From Ulva prolifera (taxonomy: Eukaryota > Chlorophyta > Ulvophyceae > Ulvales > Ulvaceae), in assembly GCA_023078555.1 (NCBI GenBank), contig CM041197.1, forward strand, positions 7,968,842 to 8,032,841: a stretch of 64,000 nt of DNA. Direction: 5' to 3'. Positions 41,913-53,379 of this stretch are shown here, one piece after another. A model generated the notes under the pieces. That model searched no databases. It had not been told where the DNA came from and worked only from the letters and a program-made list of their open reading frames with translations. Position 1 is the first letter of the stretch. The number at the start of each line of letters is the position of its first letter. The translations under genes were made by a program, and so were the position numbers.

Positions 41913-42660
41913 CATGTGATTATCTCTCGCCGCTCACGGGCCATCCGGCCTGAGCGGCGAGCCGCCCGCGGCGTCCTCGCCGCTCTCTCGCGGGCCGGGC
42001 ACCGTCCGAGGCTCAGACGCACTGATAGGCGGCGTGTGCTGCCTCTGCCGTTTGCCCCGACCCCCGGACACAGCGCGCCTCGGGCGTGCTCCGTTCCGGG
42101 TGGGTCGGCGGATGGGGGCGCCCCCGCGTGTGTGGCAATCCAGTGATATGGCCGCTATACCACTGGATCCTTGCACGTTGCGACGTGCAAGGATCCAGTG
42201 GTATAGCGGTCATATCACTGGATTGCCACAGCGTGTGTTGTTACGGCGCTCGGGGCTGGCCTGGTCGGGGGATTGGGGCGGGGGTCCTGGGGGCCCCCGC
42301 CGGCTTCCGCATGGGGCAGGCGCCGGCCAGGCCACTGCATGGGGCTGCCGCTGCCGCGCGGGCGGCGGGGTCGTGTAGCGTATTGGCGTGTGGGTGTGTG
42401 TGTTGGGGGTTGGGTCTGCGCCGCGTGCGGGTGCGTGGGTCGGGTGTCAGTGTGTCGGTGCGTTTGGGGGTGGGTGCGTGTGGAGGTGCGTGTGGAGGTT
42501 GGTTCGTGTGGTGGTGTGTAGGAGTGTGGGGGTGTGTGGGTGCTTGTTGTGCCTTGGCGTTGGCTGTTGCTCTCCTGTTGCGTGCGCGTCGCATTGTTCG
42601 TGCTCTCCCTTTTGGTCCTGGCGGTGCTACCGGCCCCTCCGGCTTTTTCCTTTGTAACAC
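41913..42660 (+). mobile_element. LINE copy 3: coding end and 3' UTR carrying a palindromic insertion
   Basis: The copy starts with the last codons of the polyprotein (TVPCDYLSPLTGHPA, stop at 41951-41953), matching copies 1 and 2. The 3' UTR runs 707 nt to CTTTTTCCTTTGTAACAC at 42660. Subtracting the 100-bp palindrome and 5-bp duplication at 42126-42230 leaves about 600 nt, close to the 573 nt of copy 1. The tail from about 42540 is the same subfamily as the solo copy at 14296-14432. Confidence 0.8.
42131..42230. mobile_element. 100-bp palindromic MITE-like insertion with 5-bp target duplication
   Basis: Two 50-bp halves are reverse complements except at two positions and have no loop between them. 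The ends are TGTGGCAATCC and GGATTGCCACA. The element is bounded by GCGTG on both sides (42126-42130 and 42231-42235). It lies inside LINE copy 3, and the host 3' UTR is longer than in copy 1 by almost exactly its length. It is most simply a fold-back MITE mobilised by an unknown transposase. Confidence 0.75.
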
Positions 42661-42721
42661 AAGCCTCCCACCCTACACAAGAACGGCATGTGTGTGCAGC
42701 AGTACTGGGTCCTCGTGCCCA

Positions 42722-42810
42722 ATCACATGGAACAATTCCGAATATTCAGGTCTAATTTCTGTACATTTGGCAGCATAAACAGAGCTGCAAGGTAAGCCAA
42801 CACTGGTGTG
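42722..42810 (+). repeat. Dispersed 85-bp repeat, copy 2
   Basis: It holds AACAATTCCGAATATTCAGG, TCTAATTTCTG, GGCAGC, GCTGCAA and CCAACACTG, matching the minus strand at 38195-38280 block by block. It begins about 60 nt after the LINE copy 3 end. Confidence 0.55.
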
Positions 42811-43488
42811 AAGGCGTAGGTGCCAGCATCAGCTGACTGCAGTGACCGACTCCGGGACCAGGGCGTAATGCAACACTTGTGCCATGTTGGCCGCTGGAAG
42901 TCCTGCCGCTCATGAGTACGCTCCAGAGGTGGCTGACTGTGGCATGCAGCGTATCCCACATGCCACATTGCCAGTGCTGTTGCGGTGGGCGATGTCTCAA
43001 CATGACTTATCTCAAGATAGCAATGACCCGCACAACTCTGGAGCTGATGCATGACAGGGTGTAATTACCGGATTTACTTTACTTTACCTTACCAGCAAAA
43101 GAAGGTCAGTCATGGTCAGTCCGCAATTACATAAATAAAATCCAGTTCTCGTGCTGTGACCAGAATATTAAACTAAACTTTAGACTTCAGTGATCAGAAT
43201 TCCAGTGGTCGGTCATGATCAAATGCAAGGAGGCACGTACATCCCTGGACTCGATGTGGTGCAGGTGACTAGACTGGATGAGCATGACCATATCGCACGG
43301 CTTGCCACCCCACAGTTTTGGGAACAGCACTCGGGCAGGGGCGCTGGCAACCATTACTGTTGTGCCAGAGATTGACAATGACCTGTGCAAGAATGATGCC
43401 TGCTGCGCGGCTCAGCATGCCACTTTCCATATGACAATGCACTTGAGAATTCACGTCATGCCATGCTTCCTTGTGCAGCTGTGCTTAG

Positions 43489-43520
<32 letters not shown>

Positions 43521-45420
43521 GAGAATCTGCACAGATCTATAGATCTGTAGATGGACAGGCAGTGCTTGCAGCACAGTGGCTCTCAAAGCGCACTTTCCAA
43601 ACATGGCACTGTAAGGTCATTGCCATCACAGGCGGCGCATCACAGGAAATCGTGGCGTTCTGCGCTGCTGTGGTGCTGTTTGATACTAAGCTTGTGTGCC
43701 AGGTGATGGCTTCAACTGCATCATGGCTGCATAATGCAGCTGTGGTCCGCAGCTTCATGTCACGACACAACAAGTACCGGATATTCCGCTTCCGTGAAAA
43801 ATGTGTGTGCAGAGCGATGAACAGCGGAACATAAGTTGCCACAACGATGAGCTGGTGCACCGACACCACCCATCATGGCTGGTGCACTAGCACGGTGTCC
43901 GGGTCCACGATGTGCCGCAACAGCAGGCATAGAGACTATCCTGCTTCATCACCAGACCGCCACTGGATTGGCGCTGATGCGAATGACTTCAATGTCCATG
44001 ATATGACTGCCGGTCGTGGGTACTCGCGGGCAGGCACGCATTTGTGACTCGACAGCGCTTTCCGCAGCGCAACCCAAATGAGCCACCTACCTCGAGATAC
44101 GGCTTGACAATGCATTACATGTAGATCGGGCAGATCTAAGATAGATGTTGCGTGTGCAAGGCACCGCGTCGTCTGGAACAGGAGAGCTCCTCGTGAGTTT
44201 ATGACGGGATGCACACCGACCTGCCGATGATGCACTCCATCACGCATGACGGCCGGCATGCAATTGAATCTATGCTTTGCGTATGTTGGCTTACACCATG
44301 CTGCACCGAGATGACGGGGACGTTGGGGGAGTGTAGAACACACCGCAGCTACAAACCAAGCCAACGGCCGCTTCCGAAGAGTCGCAGCAAGCTCATTCTA
44401 CACCAGCTTCCACTGCCACCGGCTTACGGAACACGGTCGCCGTCAAAGCAACGGGACTGTTCATGATGGCGTTGTTGGCACCGCATCTGCATGTGTGCTG
44501 TTCACTCTACTGTTGCAGGACAAACTGCACGTATGCTACCGATATAAAGTCTAAGTCACGCAGTGGCCAATCACACAGATGACGCCACGGTGAGACGCTT
44601 GAAGCCTGGATTGACCGTACGCAGGTGCGCCTTACAGTCCGCCCCAGCGTCGAGGTGAACAGTGCATGCACAGCTGATCGAGTTCGATGTGTGCAACTTC
44701 TAGACATGCATCAGCACGTTGTTCTTGACACTGTAAGATCTTGAGAATGGTTCAGTTGTCGCATATCTCGCGATGGCGATGAGCAGCAGAGCCGGTGTTG
44801 CCCTCCGGGTGACCTTGCCTGGGCTGCGCTGCGTGGGCAGCTGCGTGTAGGCCGACGCTTAGAAGAGCAGTCTGGCCTAGCTAGATGTCAATACGAAGCA
44901 TCCACCTTATCACTGGTCATCTTGTGCTCCTGAACATCAGTGTTTCAGTTGACCCGTGCAATTCAGTGATATGGATTCTGCCTGTACATGAGACGTCTGA
45001 TTCACTGCCAGGCCACAGTGGATATTTTGTCTTCTTGGCAGTCACGCGCTAGCATCATTCCAATTGCAACTGCAGCTAGCTGCCGTGCATAGTATGTGGT
45101 TCCACCATGCTATTGCTCAATGCTGTGGCGTCTGCCATGCCATCGAGCTGGCCCCTGCCAACAGAGGACCAGTGCACACTCTTTGCACAAGTGAGCTTTC
45201 TGACCTGACGATGAGGTCGAACATCTGCTTTGACAAAATCCACAGGCTCCCCCCTCTGCATGCTGTGATGCTGTGTCAGAGCATGAGCTTGTGTCAGTTG
45301 GCTGGCACTGGATGACTGCCCAGTGAACTCAGCCATGCCATGCATGACAACACAAGGACTCACTCTGCAATTTGCTTTGCAGCAGAAAACGAAGTTCAAG
45401 TTGCCCTCCAAGCCACGACC
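42811..45420. other. No recognisable gene; short repeats only
   Basis: Open frames near 43278-43550, 43537-43869 and 43562-43834 have no recognisable motifs. A TATAAAG near 44545 lies about 880 bp before the locus D ATG, a distance like that in loci A and B, and could be its promoter, but the shared GGGCGGCA block is absent. Confidence 0.35.
43490..43548. repeat. (CAG)10 and an adjacent 18-bp palindrome
   Basis: Ten CAG units at 43490-43519 are followed at 43531-43548 by the perfect palindrome ACAGATCTATAGATCTGT. Neither is inside a convincing exon. Confidence 0.8.
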
Positions 45421-45425
45421 CCAGG

Positions 45426-46720
45426 ATGCAAGCCACGATTGGAGCGATGATGCTGGCGCTGGTACGCCCTCACCTCTGCTGTCGGGGCCTTAAGGCCCAA
45501 TTGACCTGCCTTGACCTGCAGACACGAGCCACGATGTATTACCACAGGAACAGCCCCCAGTGATTGGAATATCACATGGAACAGCACCATATGTTGTAAC
45601 CCTTTCGGCATGTGCACCGGACTTGTGAATATGGCTAAGCAAATCCAGATAAACTTCAATTCACCATCCTGCACATGTCACTCACAGCCGGCATTGGCAC
45701 GTGAACTGTCATAGGCAACACAGTGTCTCAGACATATGGCGTCACTCAGAATCTTTGCATCCCACCTCGCTGGCATCAGCCTCCCACCCCGCGCTGTTAT
45801 CCGCACAGATACACCCTCGCAGCACCACCTCATGCATGCAGGCCGCCGTCTACTCCCAGCAAGCGGCCGCTGCGACAGTCGCAGTTGACGCGGGTCACGG
45901 CACCGCCGACGACCTCTCGCGCCAGCTGCCGGCACGCGGCCTCCGCAGCGTCCGCCGGCTCAACTTTGAAATCAAGCCAGACGTCGAGTTTCGGGACATC
46001 GATGACAGGCTGAAGGACGTCGACACCTTTGGCGACGAGGGTGATGAGGGGAACGAGGGGGATGAGGGGATCGAGGGCGACGAGGGTGACGAGGGTGAGT
46101 TGTACAATATTGACGTGGATGGCGATGAGGGCGACGAGGGCGACACGAGCCTGCTAAAAGATTTCGGAGAGAAGTTTGGTGACGAGGGCGATGAGGGTGA
46201 CGAGGGGGATGAAGGAATTGAGGGTGATGAGGGCGATGAGGGTGAATTGTACAATATTGATGTCGATGGCGATGAGGGCGACGAGGGCGACACGAGCCTG
46301 CTGAAAGATTTTGGTGAGGAATTTGGTGATGAGGGCGATGAAGGGCAGGAGGGAGATGAGGGAATTGAGGGCGACGAGGGCGATGAGGGCGAATTCTACA
46401 ACATTGACGTCGATGGCGACGAGGGCGATGAGGGCCAGGTCTTTAATGGTGTGAAGGCCGGAGACGTCGGCGGCGATGAAGGCGACGAGGGGAACGAGGG
46501 TGCAGATGACAAGGATGGCGATGATGGTGACGAGGGTGATGATGGGGCTGACGGTGACGACGACACGGATGGCGATGAGGGTGACGAGGGCGATGATGGC
46601 GATGAGGGAGCTGGCCCTGTGGCACCTGTGGACCCTGTGCCACCCGTGGACCCGGTGCCACCACCGGTGCTGCCCAAGTTCCCCACCGAGCCCGTCCTGC
46701 CCAAGAAGCCAAAGCATTAA
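45426..46720 (+). CDS. Locus D: secreted, highly acidic collagen-like Gly-X-X repeat protein
   Basis: Exon 1 (45426-45461) encodes MQATIGAMMLAL, and exon 2 is 45842-46720. The intron is GTACGC...ATGCAG in phase 0. The product has 304 residues. AAVYSQQAAAATVA completes the signal peptide. After an Arg-rich propeptide-like segment (QLPARGLRSVRRL) come three imperfect 45-60-residue repeats. Each consists of Gly-Asp-Glu triplets, an IEGDEGDEGE(L/F)YNIDVD block and, in the first two, a TSLLKDFGE block. The C terminus turns to GDDGDEGDD and then a Pro/Val-rich end (PVDPVPPVDPVPPP, ending KKPKH). The triplets are collagen-like but almost wholly acidic, so Ca2+ binding or mineral or wall association is plausible. 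This is inference. Architecture links it to loci A-C and E. Confidence 0.8.
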
Positions 46721-47161
46721 GCGGCAGAAGAGCTGCAGCAGTGCGCACACGGGACCGGCGAGTGTGGGGTGAGGGCTGCGCCGCCGCTGTGCGGGCTAAT
46801 GCGCCTGCGGCGGCGGCGTGCTGCGGCGCTGTGCTGCCACGGCCACCACGCTGCGCGGTGACTGGCCCCTTCTCTATGGCAGGCAGTTCTGGGAACGTTT
46901 GCACCGCAGAGGGCAGTGTTGAGTAGATTAGAGGCCACATGTGCCGCTGCCAGCGGCGTTAGAGCTGTCTGCTTTCTGTGTTGGCCTGGAATGAGCATAC
47001 ACTGTGTTAATTGTACATTATGCGCGAGTTGCACGTTGTGTTGGAGCCTGTAGGGAGTCTCTGCTGCTGTAACAGCATAGCTATCAGTCAGGACGTGTGC
47101 CCCGAGCAAATTGCCGCTTTGTATGGCACATCATGTGGCCTGTCTGATGCTGTTTGTAGCG

Positions 47162-47516
<355 letters not shown>

Positions 47517-48854
47517 AGGCCGAGATCATGGCATGGCGGTCTGCAGTGTCAACTGTAAGGCAGGAATGCTGAGCTGCTAACCATGCGTGTGTTCTTGACA
47601 GTATCTATGTGCTGTGGACATGCCCTTATTGGATGGGCGGTTGCTTCGAGTTGACACACCGACCCGGTGGCTGGCCCTGTTTGGCAGCCTCACGCGCGAG
47701 TGCATGGTCTGAGCAACTGAAATCAATCTACATAGTTCTGGGTACATCTTCGCGTACAAAGTCGGCAGTCAGTGACTGCTGCAGCTCCTGCACAGCCAGG
47801 CAGCCAGCCAGGCTGGGTGGTGTTTGTACGGATGCATGTGCCCCATGCGTGTCTAGATCTATAAACCAGAATGTTGCAAACGGAGGCTACATCAGTGCAG
47901 TCGTCACCGAAACAGCGCAAGATGCTCACATGGCCTCCTTCGTCACTGAAGGTTGTGTACTAGACAGCCTGTGCGGCAGCTCAGCTGTCCGGTCCGTACC
48001 AATACAGCATGCACATCCACATGAATGCATTGTATAAGGCACTGGTACTCCAGGTGGTGTAGGCGCAGGCCGAGAGAGCGGCCGTGAGCAGTGCTTGTGC
48101 CCACGCTGCGCCTGAATTCACGCAAAGAACACAAATGGTACAGCTTCATGCAGTGGGGATACATAGTAAATCATAGTACACCAGGAACGAAAAGAATCAT
48201 CATCTTGAGCCGCCAGCAGCTGCTGCGCCCGAGCAACGGTGCATGCATGCCCTCTGTGCTGGCGCAGCGCCGCAAATCATGGGCCATGCCAGCCCCGGAA
48301 CCGACGCTGCCGCCCACACACCTGCTGCAAGCAGCCCCTGCCACCGGGGTGGGAGAGGGAGTGCCGCATGCATTACGCTGCGACATCGTCCAGCATCCCC
48401 CGGCATCATGGTCTGCCAGGTCCCCGCCCAGGGCCCCATGGTCATGTGCGTGGCAGCCACTTGCAGAAGTAAGAAGTAGGCAGACGCGCACCGCATGCAC
48501 ATGTTGCTCACGTAAAACTCCGGGTAAAGCATGGCAATGTACCGTGTGCACGGTCAGGTCTCGCCAACACTACCCTCACCATCGATATCGGTTCAACAAG
48601 TACGCCAGCCAAACCCCCGAGGAAGAGCAAATTCATTCATTCAGCCCTGGAGCGCGCCCCCATCAACATATGGCAAAGTCATCATGGCGGCGCCACCGCC
48701 CCGTACCGCATGCATGCCTGGCATGCATGTCTCAGCTCCATGTCCTGCATCTTTCACACCCCAGTTCCACACCCTGCCGACTCAATGGCGCTGGCCTGGT
48801 GCCACCAGTCCCGCCCGACACGGCATCGGCGTGAATCAAAACCTGTGTAATGTC
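47517..48854. other. No confident gene between convergent loci D and E
   Basis: Long open frames occur on both strands (48091-48834 plus; 48551-48171 minus) but overlap each other and lack motifs or splice partners. GTGTTCTTGACAGTAT at about 47589 repeats a string from 37.96 kb. Confidence 0.35.
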
Positions 48855-48874
48855 CTTCCATTTGCAAATGGAAG
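48855..48874. other. 20-bp perfect palindrome downstream of locus E
   Basis: CTTCCATTTGCAAATGGAAG lies 86 nt past the locus E stop codon on its 3' side. It could form a stem-loop in the 3' UTR and so affect 3' end formation, or be chance. Confidence 0.55.
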
Positions 48875-48959
48875 CTTATTTCCTAGCACAACGCCCCGCA
48901 CACTCCCGCGCACACTCGTCAGTCTCGCGCGCGCGTTCCCCGCCCGACTTGAGTGGCTT

Positions 48960-50252
48960 CTAGTGTACCACCGCGAAGCCAAATCCGGCCTTCCCGTCAG
49001 TCCCCCGGCCCTTCACCGTCGACTGGAACTTGTCAAAGCGCGACTCACCACGACCCTTCTTTGCCTTCGGTGCAGGCGCCTTTACCTCCTTCACCGGAGG
49101 GGCCTTGGGCGCCTTCACCTTGCTGCCCCCGCTGCTCGGGGGCTTCACGCCAGTCTCGCGGCCGCGCCGCGGCGCGGCACGGGGCCGCGTGCGTGCGGTT
49201 GGGGGCTTTTTCGGCGCCGGCTGTGGCGCCGGCTCCGGGTGCTCCTCCGGCGGCGGGCTCTTGGCCTTTGTCGCGGGCCGCTTGATCACGATCACCTCCT
49301 CTTCCTCCTCCACCACCGTTTTTTTGTCCTTCTTGCCGCCCTTCGCTTTGTCAAAGTCCTCCGGCACCCTCGGGAAGTCGACCTTGCCGTCCTTCGGCTT
49401 CGTGGCGCCCTTCGGCACGCGTGGCGCAGGCACCACTGCCACCGTCTTGGTCTCCTTGTCCTCTGTTACGCCGTTTTTGTCCGCCTTCTTCACCACCGTC
49501 GTCTCCTCGATGAATGGCGCCGAGAATTCCCCGGCGTCTGGCTCACCCTCCTCGATCGGGATTCGCAGTGTGAACTTGCTCGTGGCGGAGAGCTCGTTCT
49601 TGCTGCTGGAGCCCTTGTCACCAGCCTTGGAGGTGCTGGCCGCGGTGGCCTCGTTGGAGAGCTTGCCGGACGAGCGTTTCACGAAGCTGGTCAGCAGGCG
49701 GCGGCCGCCGATTGCGTGGTCGGCGGCATCCTCGCCGCTGAGCAGGTCTGGGTCCGCGGCGGACGCGATGCCAGAATTGGTCCGGGTGTGCACCGCAGCG
49801 ATGGGTGCGGCGGTGGCGAGGCCGGCGCTGAGCGCGGTCTGCATGAACATGCATGGTGTGAAGGCTGATTCAGGTAGCGGCAGCCGTCCCCTGTCCGGGG
49901 GGGGTGGTTGCTCGGCAACGATCACATGCATATGATGTCAACATGCGAAAGGTCGCTGGACTGTCGGTGTAAGTTTGAGATGATTGCAATTGAAGCTACA
50001 CTGTAGCCACATGGAAGACTGCAGCACGAGAGGGGGACTGCAGCTGGGGCCCCCTATACAGCTACAGGAAGCGCTAGCTGGAGCAGACAATTGGCTCGGT
50101 TATCGCAAAGGTGTGTGGGCTAGCGCTACAGCAAGTGCAGATATTTTCATCTGCTGCAGATCGACCGGTACCACATGCAATGGCAGAGTTGGAGCAGCGG
50201 GCCGCACCGCGGCGAGGGAGGCGAGCAGCAGCTGCACTGACAGCGTCATCAT
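48960..50252 (-). CDS. Locus E: secreted Lys/Pro-rich basic protein, two exons
   Basis: On the minus strand exon 1 (50252-50208) encodes MMTLSVQLLLASLAA, and exon 2 is 49838-48960. The intron is GTGCGG...ATGCAG in phase 0, 369 bp. The product has 307 residues. Exon 2 opens TALSAGLATAAPIAAVHT, completing a signal peptide, and a GGRRLLTSF segment follows at about residue 60, reminiscent of RHLL in loci A and B. The rest is low complexity and rich in Lys, Pro, Ala and Glu, with VVEEEEEVIVIKRPATK, a PPPEEHPEPAPQPAPKKPP stretch and an Arg-rich RPRAAPRRGRE segment. It is strongly basic and probably disordered outside the cell or in a vesicle. It is convergent with locus D, whose product is strongly acidic. 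A TATAAATA on the minus strand at about 50837-50830 may be its promoter. No family is recognised. Confidence 0.75.
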
Positions 50253-53200
50253 GCTGTGGCACGCTGTGGCAGGGATCAGAGTCGAGGTCAGATCAGAGCG
50301 CGCAGCATGGCCCGGCTCAAGTGATCTTCAGCAGTTCCGGGTGACCCTTGATACTTGCGACCGGGGGGGAGGGAGGGTGCCTGCATGCATGACCTCGCAC
50401 TGGCGATCAGAGGTGCCGCTGTGCCTGGGTGCGGCACCGCGCAGTACGCACTACTACGAAGATAGTATCTTCGGTCTCGAAAATGTGATGTTGTGTAACG
50501 CCTGCCTACCAGCATCAAACTTGATCCTCGAGGAAAATATTAATTCTCGGGTTGACATGGAGAAGACTGTTCAGTCAGGCTCAAACGAAGGTGCTTCCGA
50601 ATATGCAGCAGGGACTATCATGCGCAATTATCGGGACAAATGCATGAGATTGACGACCCATGCGGTGGTACAAGGACATGTTGCAAAGGCGGAGAGGCCG
50701 GGAGAGGCGGCGGCGGTTCCGCGGCGGTAGCACCGCCGGGATAATGCAAAAATCTATACAGTGCCCCACCGTGGCACACAATTCATCTGGGACTCATGGT
50801 TCTGGAAGATCTGGCACTACAAAAGAACTATTTATACATGTATACATATACTGCCCGGCACGGTACCAGCCCCACGCACACGTTCATGAGCTCTATAACC
50901 GCGCTGGAGGCCTAGTCCAGTCAACAGAACATGTTCTCGGCAGTACTCTCACACGTCCCGAGCGTGATGCTCGAGCAGATCTCAGAGAATGCAAAGCCCC
51001 GCGCGCAAATTGGCAATGGGACCCGGCCTATGTATCGAGTGACAAGAGCGCAAGTAAGCCTGCAGGCACCTGCGCGCATAACAGTGTAGGACCTCTTTTG
51101 CAACACCGCAGTTAAGTGTTGCACTTGGAGGTCAAGACACAGCGCAGGCGCGTCGAATTGCGCATGCACCTCATGCAGCGCGCTGCAGCAGTACCACCAG
51201 TGCACGTGTTCATATATAGGCATCACTAGACGGACACCAGCCTGCGACACGGTTCCTCGGTGACACCGGGCTGTCAGATATGGATGCAGCGAATCGTCGA
51301 CTACGAGCGACATGACAGACGATCACACGGTCGCGCATGGACATCAGCTTACGCCTAGCGCGCTTGACAAAGGATCGACATTCACCGCGACGGAGGGTCT
51401 ACGCGGACACAAAGCCGACGCCGGTAGAATGCAAACATTGCAGCAGCTGCCTGTAAAATGTCATGTTATTATGCACAGGTATGGCGGGCCAGTGTGTGGG
51501 AATAAGCTGATTCCTGATCACAGGTCGCTTCAGACATGGTCTTTCAGCTTGAACTGCAGCCGCACCGAATGCAGCAGCCTGTCTAAACAATGCACAGCGT
51601 TCCAATAAGCTTCTGTACTATTTCCATGGTGTTGACCAACCTCAGTCACGGCACGCTGGATGCGGAGAATTGGCCCGCGGTCAAAGGCAGCCAAAAAAGC
51701 GCTCAGAAGAAGAAGGCGCACCTGCAGTCAGTCGGAGACCTTCGAGAACAATGATACACGTAATGTCTAGTGGACGTGCTGCTGGATTTGTGTAGTGTCC
51801 GGCATTGTTTCCGGAGCAGCACGCAAGAGTCCATCACAGCACTGACACAGCAATGATATTGCCACACTGCATGCAATACGGCCACCATAACACGCAGCCA
51901 TGCTACATGGTCATGCATATCGGTATCTTCTGCAAGCCTACTCCGCTATTGTTGCCCCAGGGTCCTGCACGGGGTATCACGTTCAGTACATGGGAGTCTT
52001 CGAACACGGTCAGCTTGATGATTCACGATGAGCGGCGTATGTCACGGTGGCCCCACTGTAGCGACAATAGAGCATACAAATATCGGTTACATGCGAACAG
52101 TGTCCGCATGACTGGATGAGCGACACATGCGCACCTCACACAGAGCATGACAAAGAAGTCCCACTGCAGCTGTCTGGCTGGTGCATGCCGACTTCCGGGC
52201 AAGGCTGCTTTCACGAGATCAGACACGCATAGAGATAGAACTGCACGACCATCGCATCGCCCTTCGTGCCTGTTCTGGGGGCAACATTGCACAGCTGCTA
52301 CAGGCCTCCACAAGTGAAGCTTCTGGTTGTCTGGATGCCATCTGTGAGGTTTACAGGCTGCTGCGCTGCAAGCCAATGAATGTATGTCTTCAGGCCCTCG
52401 ATGTTGCGTTGGTCGTAGCACAACAAAGACACCAGTCCACAGAAGTGTCACCACTCTACGTCCCGTATGCATCGGTGCGCCTACCAGTGACACTGAATTC
52501 TGTAACAGCCCTACACACGCTACAGGCATATGTTTGCTCAGATTTCCACTAGATTAGCTGAGCCACTGGCAAGGGCAGACTGCAATGGGGTGCAGCAGAA
52601 TCCAGCTGCCGCATTTACCTGGTGATTTTCCTCATTGTATTGTGCGGGCTTTTGTTTGTAGCACCATAGCAAAGCAACACCGTCCAGCCGGATCCAGTCC
52701 GGTGTAAGCATGTCTGCACTGGTGATGTCAGTCAGACAGACCAGCTGTCCAGTTTCGTGCATAGTGAGATGCATACAATGATATCGAAGTGTCCCACTCG
52801 GGTAGTGTCTGGCAATGGGACTGTGTAATCAATGCTGTACCAGACCCTCCCTCCGCCACGACAAGAACAACCATCTACTCCATTCATAACACAAGGTCAT
52901 GATCGTAACATTGTTCGTACCACAGACACACGTATTCAATACGCGTGTCCAAGTTGCTGTGGGCCAAGGCTCTGGATTGTATGAGTGCCATGCCATCATC
53001 CGTGCTGATCGCGACCACGGCACAGCCGAGCTGATCCCGTGTGAGAAGAGAGCATACACCACACCACAGCAGCCCCAGCACATCACCCCTGCTGATGCGT
53101 GACGTGCCTGCTAGTATTGCCTGCTGCTGTGCCTGGTCTCACACGCAGATTGCTGCTGCAAGGCAGCACTCTGGCCAGTTCACGTAGGCAGTGGACACAA

Positions 53201-53375
53201 AGGCCATCAGATACTGTATCAAATAACACATCAAGCGTACACTGCTGTTTCTGGCTGCCGCGGGTACCTACAACCAGGTCCATCGGGGCAGCATCGCCTA
53301 CAACCCTCAACAAGGAGAGTATGCCACATTCTGCCAACAGATGTACCTCTCATGTGGCCAAAGGCTCGCCCTGTA
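50253..53375. other. No recognisable gene; one weak LINE-tail remnant
   Basis: The first 600 bp are probably the leader and promoter of locus E. Beyond this, open frames such as 52181-52552 (+) and 52529-52023 (-) overlap each other and show no motif. At 50665-50745 the minus strand has GGCGGTGCTACCGCCG, then CCTTTGCAACATGTCCTTGT, resembling a worn LINE tail. Confidence 0.35.
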
Positions 53376-53379
53376 TTGC

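Noticed and set aside
41722..42696. Twin-priming inversion of a single LINE copy
   Set aside because: Both the inverted part (41732-41912) and the forward part (41913-42660) contain their own 3' end, so two insertions are needed; the GGCATGTGTGTG flanks are too low in complexity to prove a duplication.
42086..42778. 230-codon plus-strand open frame
   Set aside because: Runs through the LINE copy 3 3' UTR and the palindromic insertion; it is G/T-rich non-coding sequence.
45895..46750. Ser/Pro-rich and Leu/Ile-rich minus-strand open frames
   Set aside because: These are the reverse complement of the acidic repeat of locus D (GATGAGGGC read as SPSSPS or LIALVA). The plus-strand frame has the signal exon and a sensible end.
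48091..48834. 247-codon plus-strand open frame and overlapping minus-strand frames
   Set aside because: Overlapping frames on both strands with no motif; it could hide an exon, but nothing supports one.
49030..49935. 301-codon plus-strand open frame
   Set aside because: Antisense to exon 2 of locus E; the minus strand has the ATGCAG acceptor and a signal-peptide exon 370 bp upstream.
52023..52552. Open frames on both strands near 52.2 kb
   Set aside because: They overlap in opposite directions, and neither shows motifs, splice partners or distinct codon bias.
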